Origin: Deltaproteobacteria bacterium
GTDB lineage: Bacteria; Myxococcota_A; UBA796; SXON01
Direction of reading: 5' to 3'
Length of the DNA stretch: 64,000 nt
Assembly: GCA_947490345.1 (NCBI GenBank)
Contig: CANLGL010000017.1
Location: forward strand, 1 to 64,000
A model generated the notes under the pieces. It was not told the DNA's origin. It was given only the letters and a program-made list of their open reading frames with translations, and did not search any database. This document shows positions 17,864-24,819 of this stretch, piece after piece. Numbering within the stretch: the first letter of the stretch is position 1; every line of letters begins with the position of its first letter. The position numbers and the translations under genes are program-made.

Positions 17864-18389
17864 CGACGCCGGCGAGCTCGAGGGTGTGCGCGACCGCTCG
17901 CAGCTCGATCGGGTGCGCGGACAGGCGAAGCGCCACGTGGACAGGCTGCCGGAGCGCGCGGATACGCAGCAGCGCCGCCACCGGAACGGCCGGACCCGAC
18001 AGCTCCAGCGCGAGGTGGGTGAAATCGAGGGTCTCGTCGCCAGCGTCGACGCGATCGGTCCACAACCAGCGCGTCGGCATCACGCTTTCCGCGACGTCCG
18101 GTGCGAGCGCCCCGACTCCGAACCGGCGTGTCGTGCTCTGGAGGCGGGGAGGCTCCTGCGGCTGCGACCACGGCTCTACGAGCAACTCCGGGGGGGCGAG
18201 CCCTTCGTCAAGGGCGTCGTCCCACGCCCGCCCCACCACCCCGGGGCAGGCGGGGCGGAGGGCACAGCTCACACAAGGCGGGCCGAAATTGCCAAGTGGC
18301 GACAGGAAAATCGGTCGGGAACGAGCAGGCACATCCGGAGTGTAGGTCACACAGGCCGGGAGCTCGAGCGCGGTTGCGGTCGCGGTCAC
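17757..18389 (-). CDS. Hypothetical protein with C-x2-C-x5-C cluster
   Basis: GTG 18389 gives 210 residues (MTATATALELPACVTYTPD...). The N-terminal part has PPCVSCALRPACPG with Cys39, Cys42 and Cys48, plus Cys13, a spacing suited to binding zinc or an iron-sulphur cluster. The rest has regular codon periodicity and alternating hydrophobic strands (LDFTHLALELSGPAVPVAALL). I do not recognise the family; it recalls the cysteine-rich tails of SPASM-type proteins, but no radical-SAM domain is present. The 3' end overlaps the metallophosphoesterase gene by 107 nt, and the start is 30 bp from the divergent Uma2 gene. Confidence 0.55.
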   Translation of the reverse strand: MTATATALELPACVTYTPDVPARSRPIFLSPLGNFGPPCVSCALRPACPGVVGRAWDDALDEGLAPPELLVEPWSQPQEPPRLQSTTRRFGVGALAPDVAESVMPTRWLWTDRVDAGDETLDFTHLALELSGPAVPVAALLRIRALRQPVHVALRLSAHPIELRAVAHTLELAGVATLALLAGEGWAPAESALRLAFPSLDVRRVPPPRG

Positions 18390-18419
18390 CCGCACAACAT
18401 AGCGGGTATACTGGGCGCC

Positions 18420-19004
18420 ATGGGCGATCCTGCGGCGAAACTGGCGACGTGGGAGGCGGTCTGGAGCGCCGACGTAGCCGGCCTCGCCGTAGAGGTGCTT
18501 GGGGGTGTCGTCGTCGAAAAGGCGGCTCCTGGCCCTGAACATTCGATGGTTCAGTCGGGGGTGAACTTCGAGATCGTGGGGCCCTTCGCGCGCCGCGGCG
18601 GGCCACGGGCCCCCGGCGGTTGGTGGATCGGCACCGAGATGGACATCGAACTCGCCGCCAACGATGTCGTCCGGCCCGACATCGCCGGGTGGCGGCGCGA
18701 GCGAGTTCCCGAGCTTCCCAAGACCTTTCCCTGCCGGACCGTGCCCGATTGGGTGTGCGAGGTGCTCTCCCCAAGCACTGCAGCTCGCGACAGAGGACCG
18801 AAAGCGACGCTGTACTACGGCGCGGGCGTGGCGTGGTTCTGGGTGGTCGATCCCGCCAACCGGGTGGTCGAGGTGCTTCGCCGTGGCGAGCGGGCGTGGG
18901 AGGTGGCGGCGACGTCTGGCGGGGGCATGGCTCGATTGCCGCCGTTCGAGGCTGCGGAGATCTTTGTCGGACGCTTCTTCGGCGAAGATCCACCGGAAGA
19001 CTAA
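18420..19004 (+). CDS. Uma2-family (PD-(D/E)xK fold) protein
   Basis: The 194-residue protein starts at ATG 18420. It follows the Uma2/DUF820 pattern: an N-terminal GGVVVEKAAPGPEHSM segment, RPDIAGWRRER, then the nuclease-like core PDWVCEVLSPSTAARDRGPK and YYGAGVAWFWVVDPANRVVEVL. The acidic residue, Glu-Val-Leu-Ser and Lys correspond to the predicted endonuclease active site. Uma2 genes are common, often multicopy, and their biological role is unsettled. A TATACT-like -10 element lies at about 18405-18410. Confidence 0.88.
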   Translation: MGDPAAKLATWEAVWSADVAGLAVEVLGGVVVEKAAPGPEHSMVQSGVNFEIVGPFARRGGPRAPGGWWIGTEMDIELAANDVVRPDIAGWRRERVPELPKTFPCRTVPDWVCEVLSPSTAARDRGPKATLYYGAGVAWFWVVDPANRVVEVLRRGERAWEVAATSGGGMARLPPFEAAEIFVGRFFGEDPPED

Positions 19005-19011
19005 AGGGCCC

Positions 19012-20076
19012 ATGCGTAGACCAGGCCTCGCGTTGAAGCTCAGCGTCCTCCTGATGCTCGGCGTCGTCGGCGCGATGCTCGTCGACTACAGCCTCACCTC
19101 GGGCTCACCGCTCGACCGGGCGCGCGTGCTGGTCTTTGTGGCGTTGTCGCTGGGGATGGCGCTGGCCGCCGCCGTGGTGGTGGACGTCCTGGTGATTCGC
19201 CCGCTGGTGCGCTTGTCGACCCAGGCCCGGCGGATGCAGGCGCTCGACTACGCCGAACCCTTCGCCCCCACCGGCATGGACGAACCCCACGAGCTCGGCC
19301 TCGCCCTTGAACACCTCCGTCAGCGCGTCGTCGCCGAGCGGGAAGAGCTGCGCCGCCTCAACGCCGAGCTCGAGGCGCGGGTCGAGGAGCGGTCGGCCGC
19401 GCTCGCCGAAGCGCAGCGGGAGCTCCTCGCCCGGGAGCGGCTGGTGTCGGTTGGGCGGCTCGCCGCGGGCGTGGCCCACGAGGTGAACAACCCTGCCGGC
19501 GTCATCCTCGGCCGGGTCGGACTCATCCTCGACGACCCTTCGGCGCTTCCGGCCGAGGTCATCGACGATCTCCGCGTCGTGGCCCGCCAGGCCGAGCGCA
19601 TCCGGGAGATCACCGGCGCCTTGCTCCGTCTGGGACGCCCAAGCCGCGGGGAGCGAGGCGCCGTGGACCTCGCGGCGGTGGCCCGAAGCGCCGCCGACCT
19701 GGCGCGGCACGAGGCGCAGCTCAAGGGGGTGGCCCTGAGGGTGGAGGGCGCAGCTCGGCCGTTGACCGGCGACGCCGCCGCGTTGGAGCAGGTCGTCTAC
19801 AACCTCGTTCGCAACGCCGTCCAGGCGTCGCCCGAGGGGGCCGCAGTGACGCTCACGGTCTCGGCGCGACAGGTCGTCGTGGAGGACCAGGGCACGGGGC
19901 TGACTCCCGAGGTCATAGAGCATCTCTTCGAGCCCTTCTTCACTACCAAAGCGCTTGGGGAGGGCACGGGCCTGGGCCTCGCCGTCGCGCACGGGATCGT
20001 CCGCGACCACGGCGGGACGCTGGTCGCAGAGGCACGACCCGGCGGCGGGGCGCGCTTCGTCGTGCGGCTGGGATAG
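19012..20076 (+). CDS. Membrane sensor histidine kinase (NtrB/PilS-like)
   Basis: The 354-residue protein starts at ATG 19012, 8 nt after the Uma2 stop. Two membrane segments (about 8-24 and 38-62) bracket a very short periplasmic loop. A HAMP-like and coiled-coil stretch follows (residues 63-145), then the H-box GRLAAGVAHEVNNPAG with phosphoacceptor His156, N-box LVRNAVQAS, G1 VEDQGTG, F-box FEPFFTTKA and G2 GEGTGLGLAVAHGIV. With almost no external domain it probably senses membrane or cytoplasmic signals. The NtrC-type regulator at 20672 is its likely partner, separated by the Cys-repeat gene and a repeat element. Confidence 0.93.
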   Translation: MRRPGLALKLSVLLMLGVVGAMLVDYSLTSGSPLDRARVLVFVALSLGMALAAAVVVDVLVIRPLVRLSTQARRMQALDYAEPFAPTGMDEPHELGLALEHLRQRVVAEREELRRLNAELEARVEERSAALAEAQRELLARERLVSVGRLAAGVAHEVNNPAGVILGRVGLILDDPSALPAEVIDDLRVVARQAERIREITGALLRLGRPSRGERGAVDLAAVARSAADLARHEAQLKGVALRVEGAARPLTGDAAALEQVVYNLVRNAVQASPEGAAVTLTVSARQVVVEDQGTGLTPEVIEHLFEPFFTTKALGEGTGLGLAVAHGIVRDHGGTLVAEARPGGGARFVVRLG

Positions 20077-20084
20077 CAGTCCCG

Positions 20085-20462
20085 ATGCTCCTCGTCTTTG
20101 CCCTCGCATGCTCCTCCGCCCCGTTGCTTCCCGCCGCCCAAGCCAACTCGTGCGGCAGCATCAGCAACAGCGACCTCCGCTACTACTGCCAGTCCAGTTG
20201 CGGCAGCATCAGCAACAGCGACATGCGCTACTACTGCGACGGCAGCTACGGCAGCATCAGCAACAGCGACCTCCGCTACTACGGCCAGGGTAGCTGCGGC
20301 AGCATCAGCAACAGCGACATGCGCTACTACTGCCAGGGCAGCTACGGCAGCATCAGCAACAGCGACCTCCGCTACTACGGCCAGGGCAGCTGCGGCAGCA
20401 TCGGCAACAGCGACATGCGCTACCTGTGCGAGTCCGGTCGTAAGTGGCCTGGACCGTTCTGA
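20085..20462 (+). CDS. Secreted 16-residue Cys-repeat protein
   Basis: This 125-residue protein has a cleavable signal (MLLVFALACSSAPLLPAAQA) and then six tandem 16-residue repeats of CGSISNSD[LM]RYYC plus three linker residues. Repeats 1, 2, 4 and 6 carry Cys at positions 1 and 13; repeats 3 and 5 replace both, by Tyr and Gly. Leu and Met alternate strictly at position 9. This paired loss argues for a disulphide within each repeat. Short C-x-S-I-x-[ND]-x-D-x-R-x-x-C repeats occur in other small exported proteins, as far as I recall, with no known role. It lies 8 nt after the kinase gene, so it is cotranscribed by inference. Confidence 0.75.
   Translation: MLLVFALACSSAPLLPAAQANSCGSISNSDLRYYCQSSCGSISNSDMRYYCDGSYGSISNSDLRYYGQGSCGSISNSDMRYYCQGSYGSISNSDLRYYGQGSCGSIGNSDMRYLCESGRKWPGPF
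20151..20438 (+). repeat. Six tandem 48-bp coding repeats
   Basis: Units start at 20151, 20199, 20247, 20295, 20343 and 20391, each 48 bp and in frame with the secreted protein. Alternating CTC (Leu) and ATG (Met) codons and the shared TAC/GGC substitutions in units 3 and 5 show a 96-bp higher-order period, implying expansion by duplication of unit pairs. The period is a multiple of three, so gain or loss of units keeps the frame. Confidence 0.9.
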
Positions 20463-20467
20463 CATGC

Positions 20468-20659
20468 AACGGGGGAAGACGCTCGCCGCGTCCTCCCCCT
20501 ACCGTCGCCTACCCTCCAGCCTCCAAGCTGCGCTTTCCGGCCTGCGGCGCCGGTCGGGTTGGATAACCCGCCCGCCGGGCGACTCTCCCCCACCTGGGCG
20601 TCACCCATGCCGCTGGGCTTTTCATGCAGCTGGGAGCCGCAACCGGCGGCATGGGCGAC
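20468..20659 (+). repeat. Dispersed hairpin-rich intergenic element, copy A
   Basis: This element of about 190 bp is roughly 95% identical over its first 150 bp to 63638-63830. It starts with GGGGGAAGACGC/GCGTCCTCCCCC, a 12-bp stem with one mismatch, then has a GC-rich second hairpin around TTGGATA, and ends in a third inverted repeat GTCACCCATGCCGC...GCGGCATGGGCGAC. It lies between the Cys-repeat gene and the NtrC-type regulator, inside an apparent operon. It has no ORF of its own. It may act as an attenuator, an mRNA-stabilising structure or a MITE-like repeat. Confidence 0.8.
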
Positions 20660-20671
20660 TAAGCCATCCGC

Positions 20672-22045
20672 ATGGCGCGCATCCTCGTCGTCGACGACGA
20701 ACCCGATCTGCTGGAAACCGTGCGTCGGATCCTGGTCCGGAGCGGCCACGAGGTCCTGACCGTTCCGAGCGGCGCGGAGGGGTTGCACATCGTGGAGCGA
20801 GGCGGCCTCGATCTGGTGCTCACCGACCTGATGATGCCCGGCGTCGACGGGCTGGCGGTGCTGGCAGGCGCGGCGGCGCGGGATCCGCTGACGCCGGTGG
20901 TGATGATGACGGCGTACGCCACCGTCGAGACCGCAGTCGCGGCGTTGCGGGCAGGGGCCTGGGACTACCTCGCCAAGCCTTTCGGCCCGGACGCGCTCCG
21001 CGTCGTCGTCGATCGGGCCCTCGGCCACCGGGCCCTGGGCACCGAGAATCGTCGTCTTCGCGCCGCGCTGGTCGGGCCGCCGCTGTTGGGCTCCAGCGCC
21101 GCGCTGACCACGGTCATCGAGACCATCGAGCGCGTCGCGCCCACCGACCTCGGCGTCCTCATCACCGGGGAGTCCGGCACCGGGAAGGAGGTCGTCGCGC
21201 GGGCGCTGCACTCGTCCAGCCGGCGCGCGTCCCGCTCCTTTGTCCCGGTGGACTGCGGCGCGATCCCGCCCAACCTCGTGGAGAGCGAGCTCTTCGGCCA
21301 CGAACGGGGCGCGTTCACCGGTGCGGAGTCGGAGCGGCGGGGGCTCGTCGAGGAGGCGGACGGCGGGACCTTCTTCCTGGATGAGATCGGCGACCTGGAC
21401 GCGACGGCGCAGACGCGGCTTCTGCGCCTTCTCCAAGAAGGGGAGTTCCGCCGCGTCGGCAGCAACCGACTCCGCAAGGTCGATCTGCGCGTGGTCGCCG
21501 CCACCAACCGACCCCTGGAGGACGCCGTCGCCGCGGGGCGGTTCCGTGCCGACCTGTTCCACCGCCTCAACGTCGTGCGCATCCACCTGCCACCGCTGCG
21601 GGAGCGGCCGGCCGACGTCCCCGTGCTCGCCCGCCACTTCGTGGCTCGGTTCCGCGCTGAGGGCGGGCGCGCGCCGCTCGCGGTGGGTGAGAGTTTGTTG
21701 GCGCGTTTCGCCGCGCACAACTGGCCAGGAAACGTCCGCGAGCTGGCCAACGTGTGTCGTTACCTCGCCGGACTGGCGCTGGGCCCGGAGGCGCTCGTCA
21801 CGGACCTACCGCCAGGGTTCGGTGCTGGCGCCGATCGTGTCGCGACAGCTGGCACTGCGGACCCCGCGCCGGCGGGTGTTCGACACGATCTCCCCTACGC
21901 CGAGGCCAAGCGCCTGTGGCTCGATCCCTTCGACGAGGCCTACTTCCACGGGCTCCTTGCCGCCCACGACGGCAACATCTCGGCGGCGGCGCGGGCGGCG
22001 GACATCGATCGCAAGACGGTGCAGCGGTTTTTGAAGCGGGAGTAG
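20672..22045 (+). CDS. Sigma-54-dependent response regulator (NtrC/PilR family)
   Basis: The 457-residue protein starts at ATG 20672. It has a receiver domain (1-120) with the acidic pocket DDE at 8-10, phosphoacceptor Asp52 in VLTDLMMPG and Lys102. The AAA+ activator domain has Walker A GESGTGKE (166-173), the sigma-54-contacting GAFTGA loop (213-218), Walker B FFLDEIGDLD and the FRADLFHRLNV region. A Fis-type helix-turn-helix lies at 428-456 (NISAAARAADIDRKTVQRFL). It activates sigma-54 promoters after phosphorylation. The adjacent pilin operon, with a sigma-54-like motif at 22078, is the obvious candidate target. Confidence 0.95.
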   Translation: MARILVVDDEPDLLETVRRILVRSGHEVLTVPSGAEGLHIVERGGLDLVLTDLMMPGVDGLAVLAGAAARDPLTPVVMMTAYATVETAVAALRAGAWDYLAKPFGPDALRVVVDRALGHRALGTENRRLRAALVGPPLLGSSAALTTVIETIERVAPTDLGVLITGESGTGKEVVARALHSSSRRASRSFVPVDCGAIPPNLVESELFGHERGAFTGAESERRGLVEEADGGTFFLDEIGDLDATAQTRLLRLLQEGEFRRVGSNRLRKVDLRVVAATNRPLEDAVAAGRFRADLFHRLNVVRIHLPPLRERPADVPVLARHFVARFRAEGGRAPLAVGESLLARFAAHNWPGNVRELANVCRYLAGLALGPEALVTDLPPGFGAGADRVATAGTADPAPAGVRHDLPYAEAKRLWLDPFDEAYFHGLLAAHDGNISAAARAADIDRKTVQRFLKRE

Positions 22046-22077
22046 GCAGGTCTGTCGGCAGCCGCCAGCGCGGCTCG

Positions 22078-22094
22078 TGGTACGCTCGACGCGG
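22078..22094 (+). promoter_or_regulatory. Possible sigma-54 promoter before pilin operon
   Basis: TGGTACGCTCGACGCGG has GG (22079-22080) and GC (22091-22092) separated by exactly 10 bases, and TGGTAC matches the -24 box at five of six positions; the -12 box is poor (ACGC instead of TTGC). The predicted start of transcription is about 22104, only 4 nt before the GTG of the first pilin gene, which would remove the Shine-Dalgarno motif and make the message nearly leaderless. That weakens the call. Confidence 0.3.
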
Positions 22095-22107
22095 AACGGG
22101 AGCCGTC

Positions 22108-22533
22108 GTGCGCCGAGGATACACGCTCATCGAGCTCTCGTTCGTCCTCGCCATCCTCGCTGCGCTGACGGCCGCCACGGTGCCGACGTACGAGCTGATC
22201 ATGCGCCGCGCCCGCGCCGCGGAGCCACGCGGCGTCGTACAGGCCATCGCCCACGCCGAGCTGCGCCATTTCCGCGATCGCGGCGGCTACCTGGCATGCG
22301 AGGCGACCGGCGACCTCCCCACCACCCCCGTGCCCTTCCCCAACGCGGTGCCATGCTGGCGCGAGCTGGGTGTCCAGATGACCGGCGACGTCCGGTACCG
22401 GTACGAGGTGCGCCTGGATGGCGACAGCTATGTGGTGACCGCGGAAGGAGACCTCGACCAGGACGGAGTCATCGCGCGCTTCACGCTCAGCGGTCGCGAC
22501 CTGGCGCTCTCCATCGAAGACGAGCTCGAGTGA
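22108..22533 (+). CDS. Type IV pilin/GspG-like major pseudopilin
   Basis: GTG 22108 (GGGAG 5 nt upstream) gives 141 residues. The class III leader is very short: MRRG|YTLIELSFVLAILAAL, with Gly before the cleavage site, Tyr+1 and Glu5, followed by one hydrophobic helix. The globular part includes two Cys (LACEATG, AVPCWRELG) that may form a disulphide, and a C-terminal acidic segment DLDQDGVIARFTL. A prepilin peptidase would be required, but none is in the window. It is the first gene of a ten-gene, overlap-coupled operon. Confidence 0.85.
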   Translation: MRRGYTLIELSFVLAILAALTAATVPTYELIMRRARAAEPRGVVQAIAHAELRHFRDRGGYLACEATGDLPTTPVPFPNAVPCWRELGVQMTGDVRYRYEVRLDGDSYVVTAEGDLDQDGVIARFTLSGRDLALSIEDELE

Positions 22534-23294
22534 GCCTGGAACAAGAATCGCTGCTGTTGTTGCAGGTCGCGAGCCTGCGACGCACGGGCATGGACCACCA
22601 CCGCGCCGTGGAGCTTGCGAGCGCGGGGCTCCCCGACGGTCCGCTACGGAAGAACGTGCAGGCCATCGGTCGCGACCTGGCCGCGGGGACGGTACCCGCA
22701 GCGGGAACGAGTCCCACGATCCGGGCGCTCGCCAACGCGGCAGCGTCAGTGGAAGCCGTCCAGCTTGCGGCGATGGCGGTGGAGGCGCGGCTGGAATCAC
22801 AGGCGGCGGTGCGGCTCACCCGTTGGTTCGTCGGGCTGGCCGGCGCGGGGCCGTTGGTGGTGATCGGGTCGGCTTCCGGCATACGGATTGCGCTGGAGCA
22901 GGTGCTACCGCAGTCCGGCGCGGCTTTGGCCGGCCTCCTCGCCTTTCCGCTGGCGCTGGGGTGGCTCGCGCTGGTGTGGAGGTTCGCGGCGCGGGTCGCG
23001 CCCGGTTCGGGGCGGTTCGTCGCCGCGGCAGCGCTGCTGTCCGGTTCGGAGCCCGATGCGGCGGCGCGCGGCCTCGACGACCGCTCGCGGTCGTATCTGG
23101 AGCTGCGCCGGTCCAAGGTGGGGGCAGCCGCTGGTACCGAGCTCGCGTCGGAGCTGGTCGCCGACGGTCGGCGGCGGGTGGAGCTCTTCGTTACGATCGC
23201 GCCTTTGGCTGCCGCAGCACTGCTTTTACCGGCGGCTTGGTTCGTCGTCGGGATGGCCTTGGGTTTGGGGGACCTTTTCGAGGTGACCGGGTGA
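22530..23294 (+). CDS. GspF/PilC-like membrane protein, first of three
   Basis: GTG 22530 overlaps the previous stop by 4 nt (GTGA); the product has 254 residues. The N-terminal ~75 residues (LLLLQVASLRRTGMDHHRAVELA) resemble the cytoplasmic T2SSF helix bundle. Three hydrophobic segments follow at about 97-121, 131-150 and 211-238. GspF normally has two T2SSF domains in ~400 residues; this gene looks like a single divergent domain. GspF-type proteins form the inner-membrane platform that couples the ATPase to pseudopilus assembly. The family call rests on pattern and context, not on strict motifs. Confidence 0.6.
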   Translation: MSLEQESLLLLQVASLRRTGMDHHRAVELASAGLPDGPLRKNVQAIGRDLAAGTVPAAGTSPTIRALANAAASVEAVQLAAMAVEARLESQAAVRLTRWFVGLAGAGPLVVIGSASGIRIALEQVLPQSGAALAGLLAFPLALGWLALVWRFAARVAPGSGRFVAAAALLSGSEPDAAARGLDDRSRSYLELRRSKVGAAAGTELASELVADGRRRVELFVTIAPLAAAALLLPAAWFVVGMALGLGDLFEVTG

Positions 23295-24088
23295 GGCGCC
23301 CACGCCTCCAGGCGCTGTCGGCCGGCCACGCCCTCGCGGAGGGGAGCGCGCTGGGCGCGGCGCTCCGCGAGGTCCGCCGCGCCGACGCCGCCGCGCTCGC
23401 AGAAGCAGGGGACCTCGCCGGCGCGCTGCGGCGAATCGGGCTGGAGGCCCAGTTGGTGCGACTCGCGACGGCCTGGCCAGCGGGGCTGCTGCCCGCATTG
23501 CGTCGGCTGCGGACGCTCCCCTCGCCGTTCTTGTTCTACGCGGCCTTCGCACAACTCGTTGGATACCTGGGCCTGATTCTTTGTGCGCAGGCGCTGATCG
23601 TCGCGCTGCTCAACACCAAGGTGCTTCCCCCAATGGCCGAGATGGCCGAGATGGCCGAGATGCAGGCGCCGGACAACACGGCCCCGGCGGGGACCGCCGA
23701 CCTGACGTGGTGGCTCGCGGGTGGGGTGATTGGCGTGCCGGTGCTGTCGGGATTGGTCCTCGCGTCGGCGTCGCCGCGGGTCCCCGGATGGGGCCGTCAG
23801 AGACAGCGTGCCCGCGAGGCGGCGCTGGCCGCGGCGCTCGTCGAAGCGGGCGCTCCATCCGAGGTCTTCGCCACCTTTGTCCGTGGCTTCGACGTTCTCC
23901 GCTCGCCGCCGAACACCCTTGCCGAGCTGGACCTCGCCCAGCGGCACTCCGCCGGGGCGGCGCGGGGGAATCACGCGGCGTTCCTGGCGGTGGCGCGACT
24001 GGGCGGTCTCGGCCTGCTCGCCGCGTTCGCCGCGGCCATCCTCGTCGACGTGTACCAGCGCATCGCGAACGTCCCGGTGGCGTTGTGA
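23291..24088 (+). CDS. GspF-like membrane protein, second of three
   Basis: GTG 23291 overlaps the upstream stop (GTGA); the product has 265 residues. A short N-terminal helical region is followed by SPFLFYAAFAQLVGYLGLIL and a further hydrophobic stretch, a loop with an AEMAEMAEM triplet repeat (DNA ~23632-23658), a second membrane segment (WWLAGGVIGVPVLSGLVLA) and a C-terminal segment LGLLAAFAAAILVDVYQRI typical of the end of T2SSF domains. It is probably a second platform subunit of the same machine. Confidence 0.55.
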   Translation: MRRPRLQALSAGHALAEGSALGAALREVRRADAAALAEAGDLAGALRRIGLEAQLVRLATAWPAGLLPALRRLRTLPSPFLFYAAFAQLVGYLGLILCAQALIVALLNTKVLPPMAEMAEMAEMQAPDNTAPAGTADLTWWLAGGVIGVPVLSGLVLASASPRVPGWGRQRQRAREAALAAALVEAGAPSEVFATFVRGFDVLRSPPNTLAELDLAQRHSAGAARGNHAAFLAVARLGGLGLLAAFAAAILVDVYQRIANVPVAL

Positions 24089-24819
24089 GCGAACTCCGCG
24101 CGAGGGCGATGGCCGCCGAAGCGGGCGTCGGAGGCGATGCCGAAACCGAGCTGGCGTTGGCCCAGCTGGCCGGCGAGCTCGCCGTGGCGGACCAGACTCT
24201 ACGGGGGGCGGCGGCGTATCCGTTGGTTCTGGCGCTCACCGTGCTCGGCTGCGGGAGCATCGTCGTGACCGTCGGCCTCCCCGCGCTGACCCTCCTTCCG
24301 GGCGGCCATGCCGCGCCGACCTGGCCCGTCGCCGCCGCGCTGGGCGGCGCGGTCGTCCTGCTCGTCCTTCTCGCGGCCGCGGTGGCTCAGAGGCTCCCGG
24401 TTCCCGGCCTGGCGCTGGGGCGGCAGCGGTTGGACGGGTTCGCGCTCGTCTCGGCCACCCGAACGCTGGTGGCTGGCGGGGCTGAGCTCCCGAGGGCTCT
24501 GCGTGCTTCGGCCGGTTGGTGCACCAATCCCGTTGTCGCCGAGCAGCTCGCCCGGGCGCTGGAGGCCGGGGGCAGCACCGGAACTGCGGCCCCACTCCTG
24601 AGTCCCTTCGAGACGGCCCTGCTCTTGTCGGGCGCTCGCGAGGGCGTGGCCGGTCCTACCCTGCACGCCCTGGCGGACGCTCGCTCGCTCGCCCTTCCCC
24701 GCGATCTGCACCGCGCCGTGGCTCGCGTTGAGCTGACCGGCCTGGTGCTTGCGGGCGCGGCGCTGGCGGTCCTCGGCGGCGCGTGGATGTGGGCTTCGAC
24801 GTCGGCGGTGGCGCTGTGA
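24085..24819 (+). CDS. GspF-like membrane protein, third of three
   Basis: This is the clearest GspF relative. GTG 24085 (GTGA overlap) gives 244 residues. The segment LRGAAAYPLVLALTVLG fits the membrane entry of a T2SSF domain. After a second hydrophobic block, LPVPGLALGRQRLDGFALVS, RTLVAGGAELPRALRASAG and SPFETALLLSGAREGVAGPT follow the canonical second T2SSF domain, including the ...GEESG-like stretch here read as SGAREG. A C-terminal membrane helix completes it. Together with the two upstream genes it suggests a platform split over three polypeptides. Confidence 0.7.
   Translation: MSELRARAMAAEAGVGGDAETELALAQLAGELAVADQTLRGAAAYPLVLALTVLGCGSIVVTVGLPALTLLPGGHAAPTWPVAAALGGAVVLLVLLAAAVAQRLPVPGLALGRQRLDGFALVSATRTLVAGGAELPRALRASAGWCTNPVVAEQLARALEAGGSTGTAAPLLSPFETALLLSGAREGVAGPTLHALADARSLALPRDLHRAVARVELTGLVLAGAALAVLGGAWMWASTSAVAL

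Noticed and set aside
20151..20438. CRISPR-like array of 48-bp repeats
   Set aside because: Repeats are contiguous without spacers, in frame, and encode the Cys-repeat protein.
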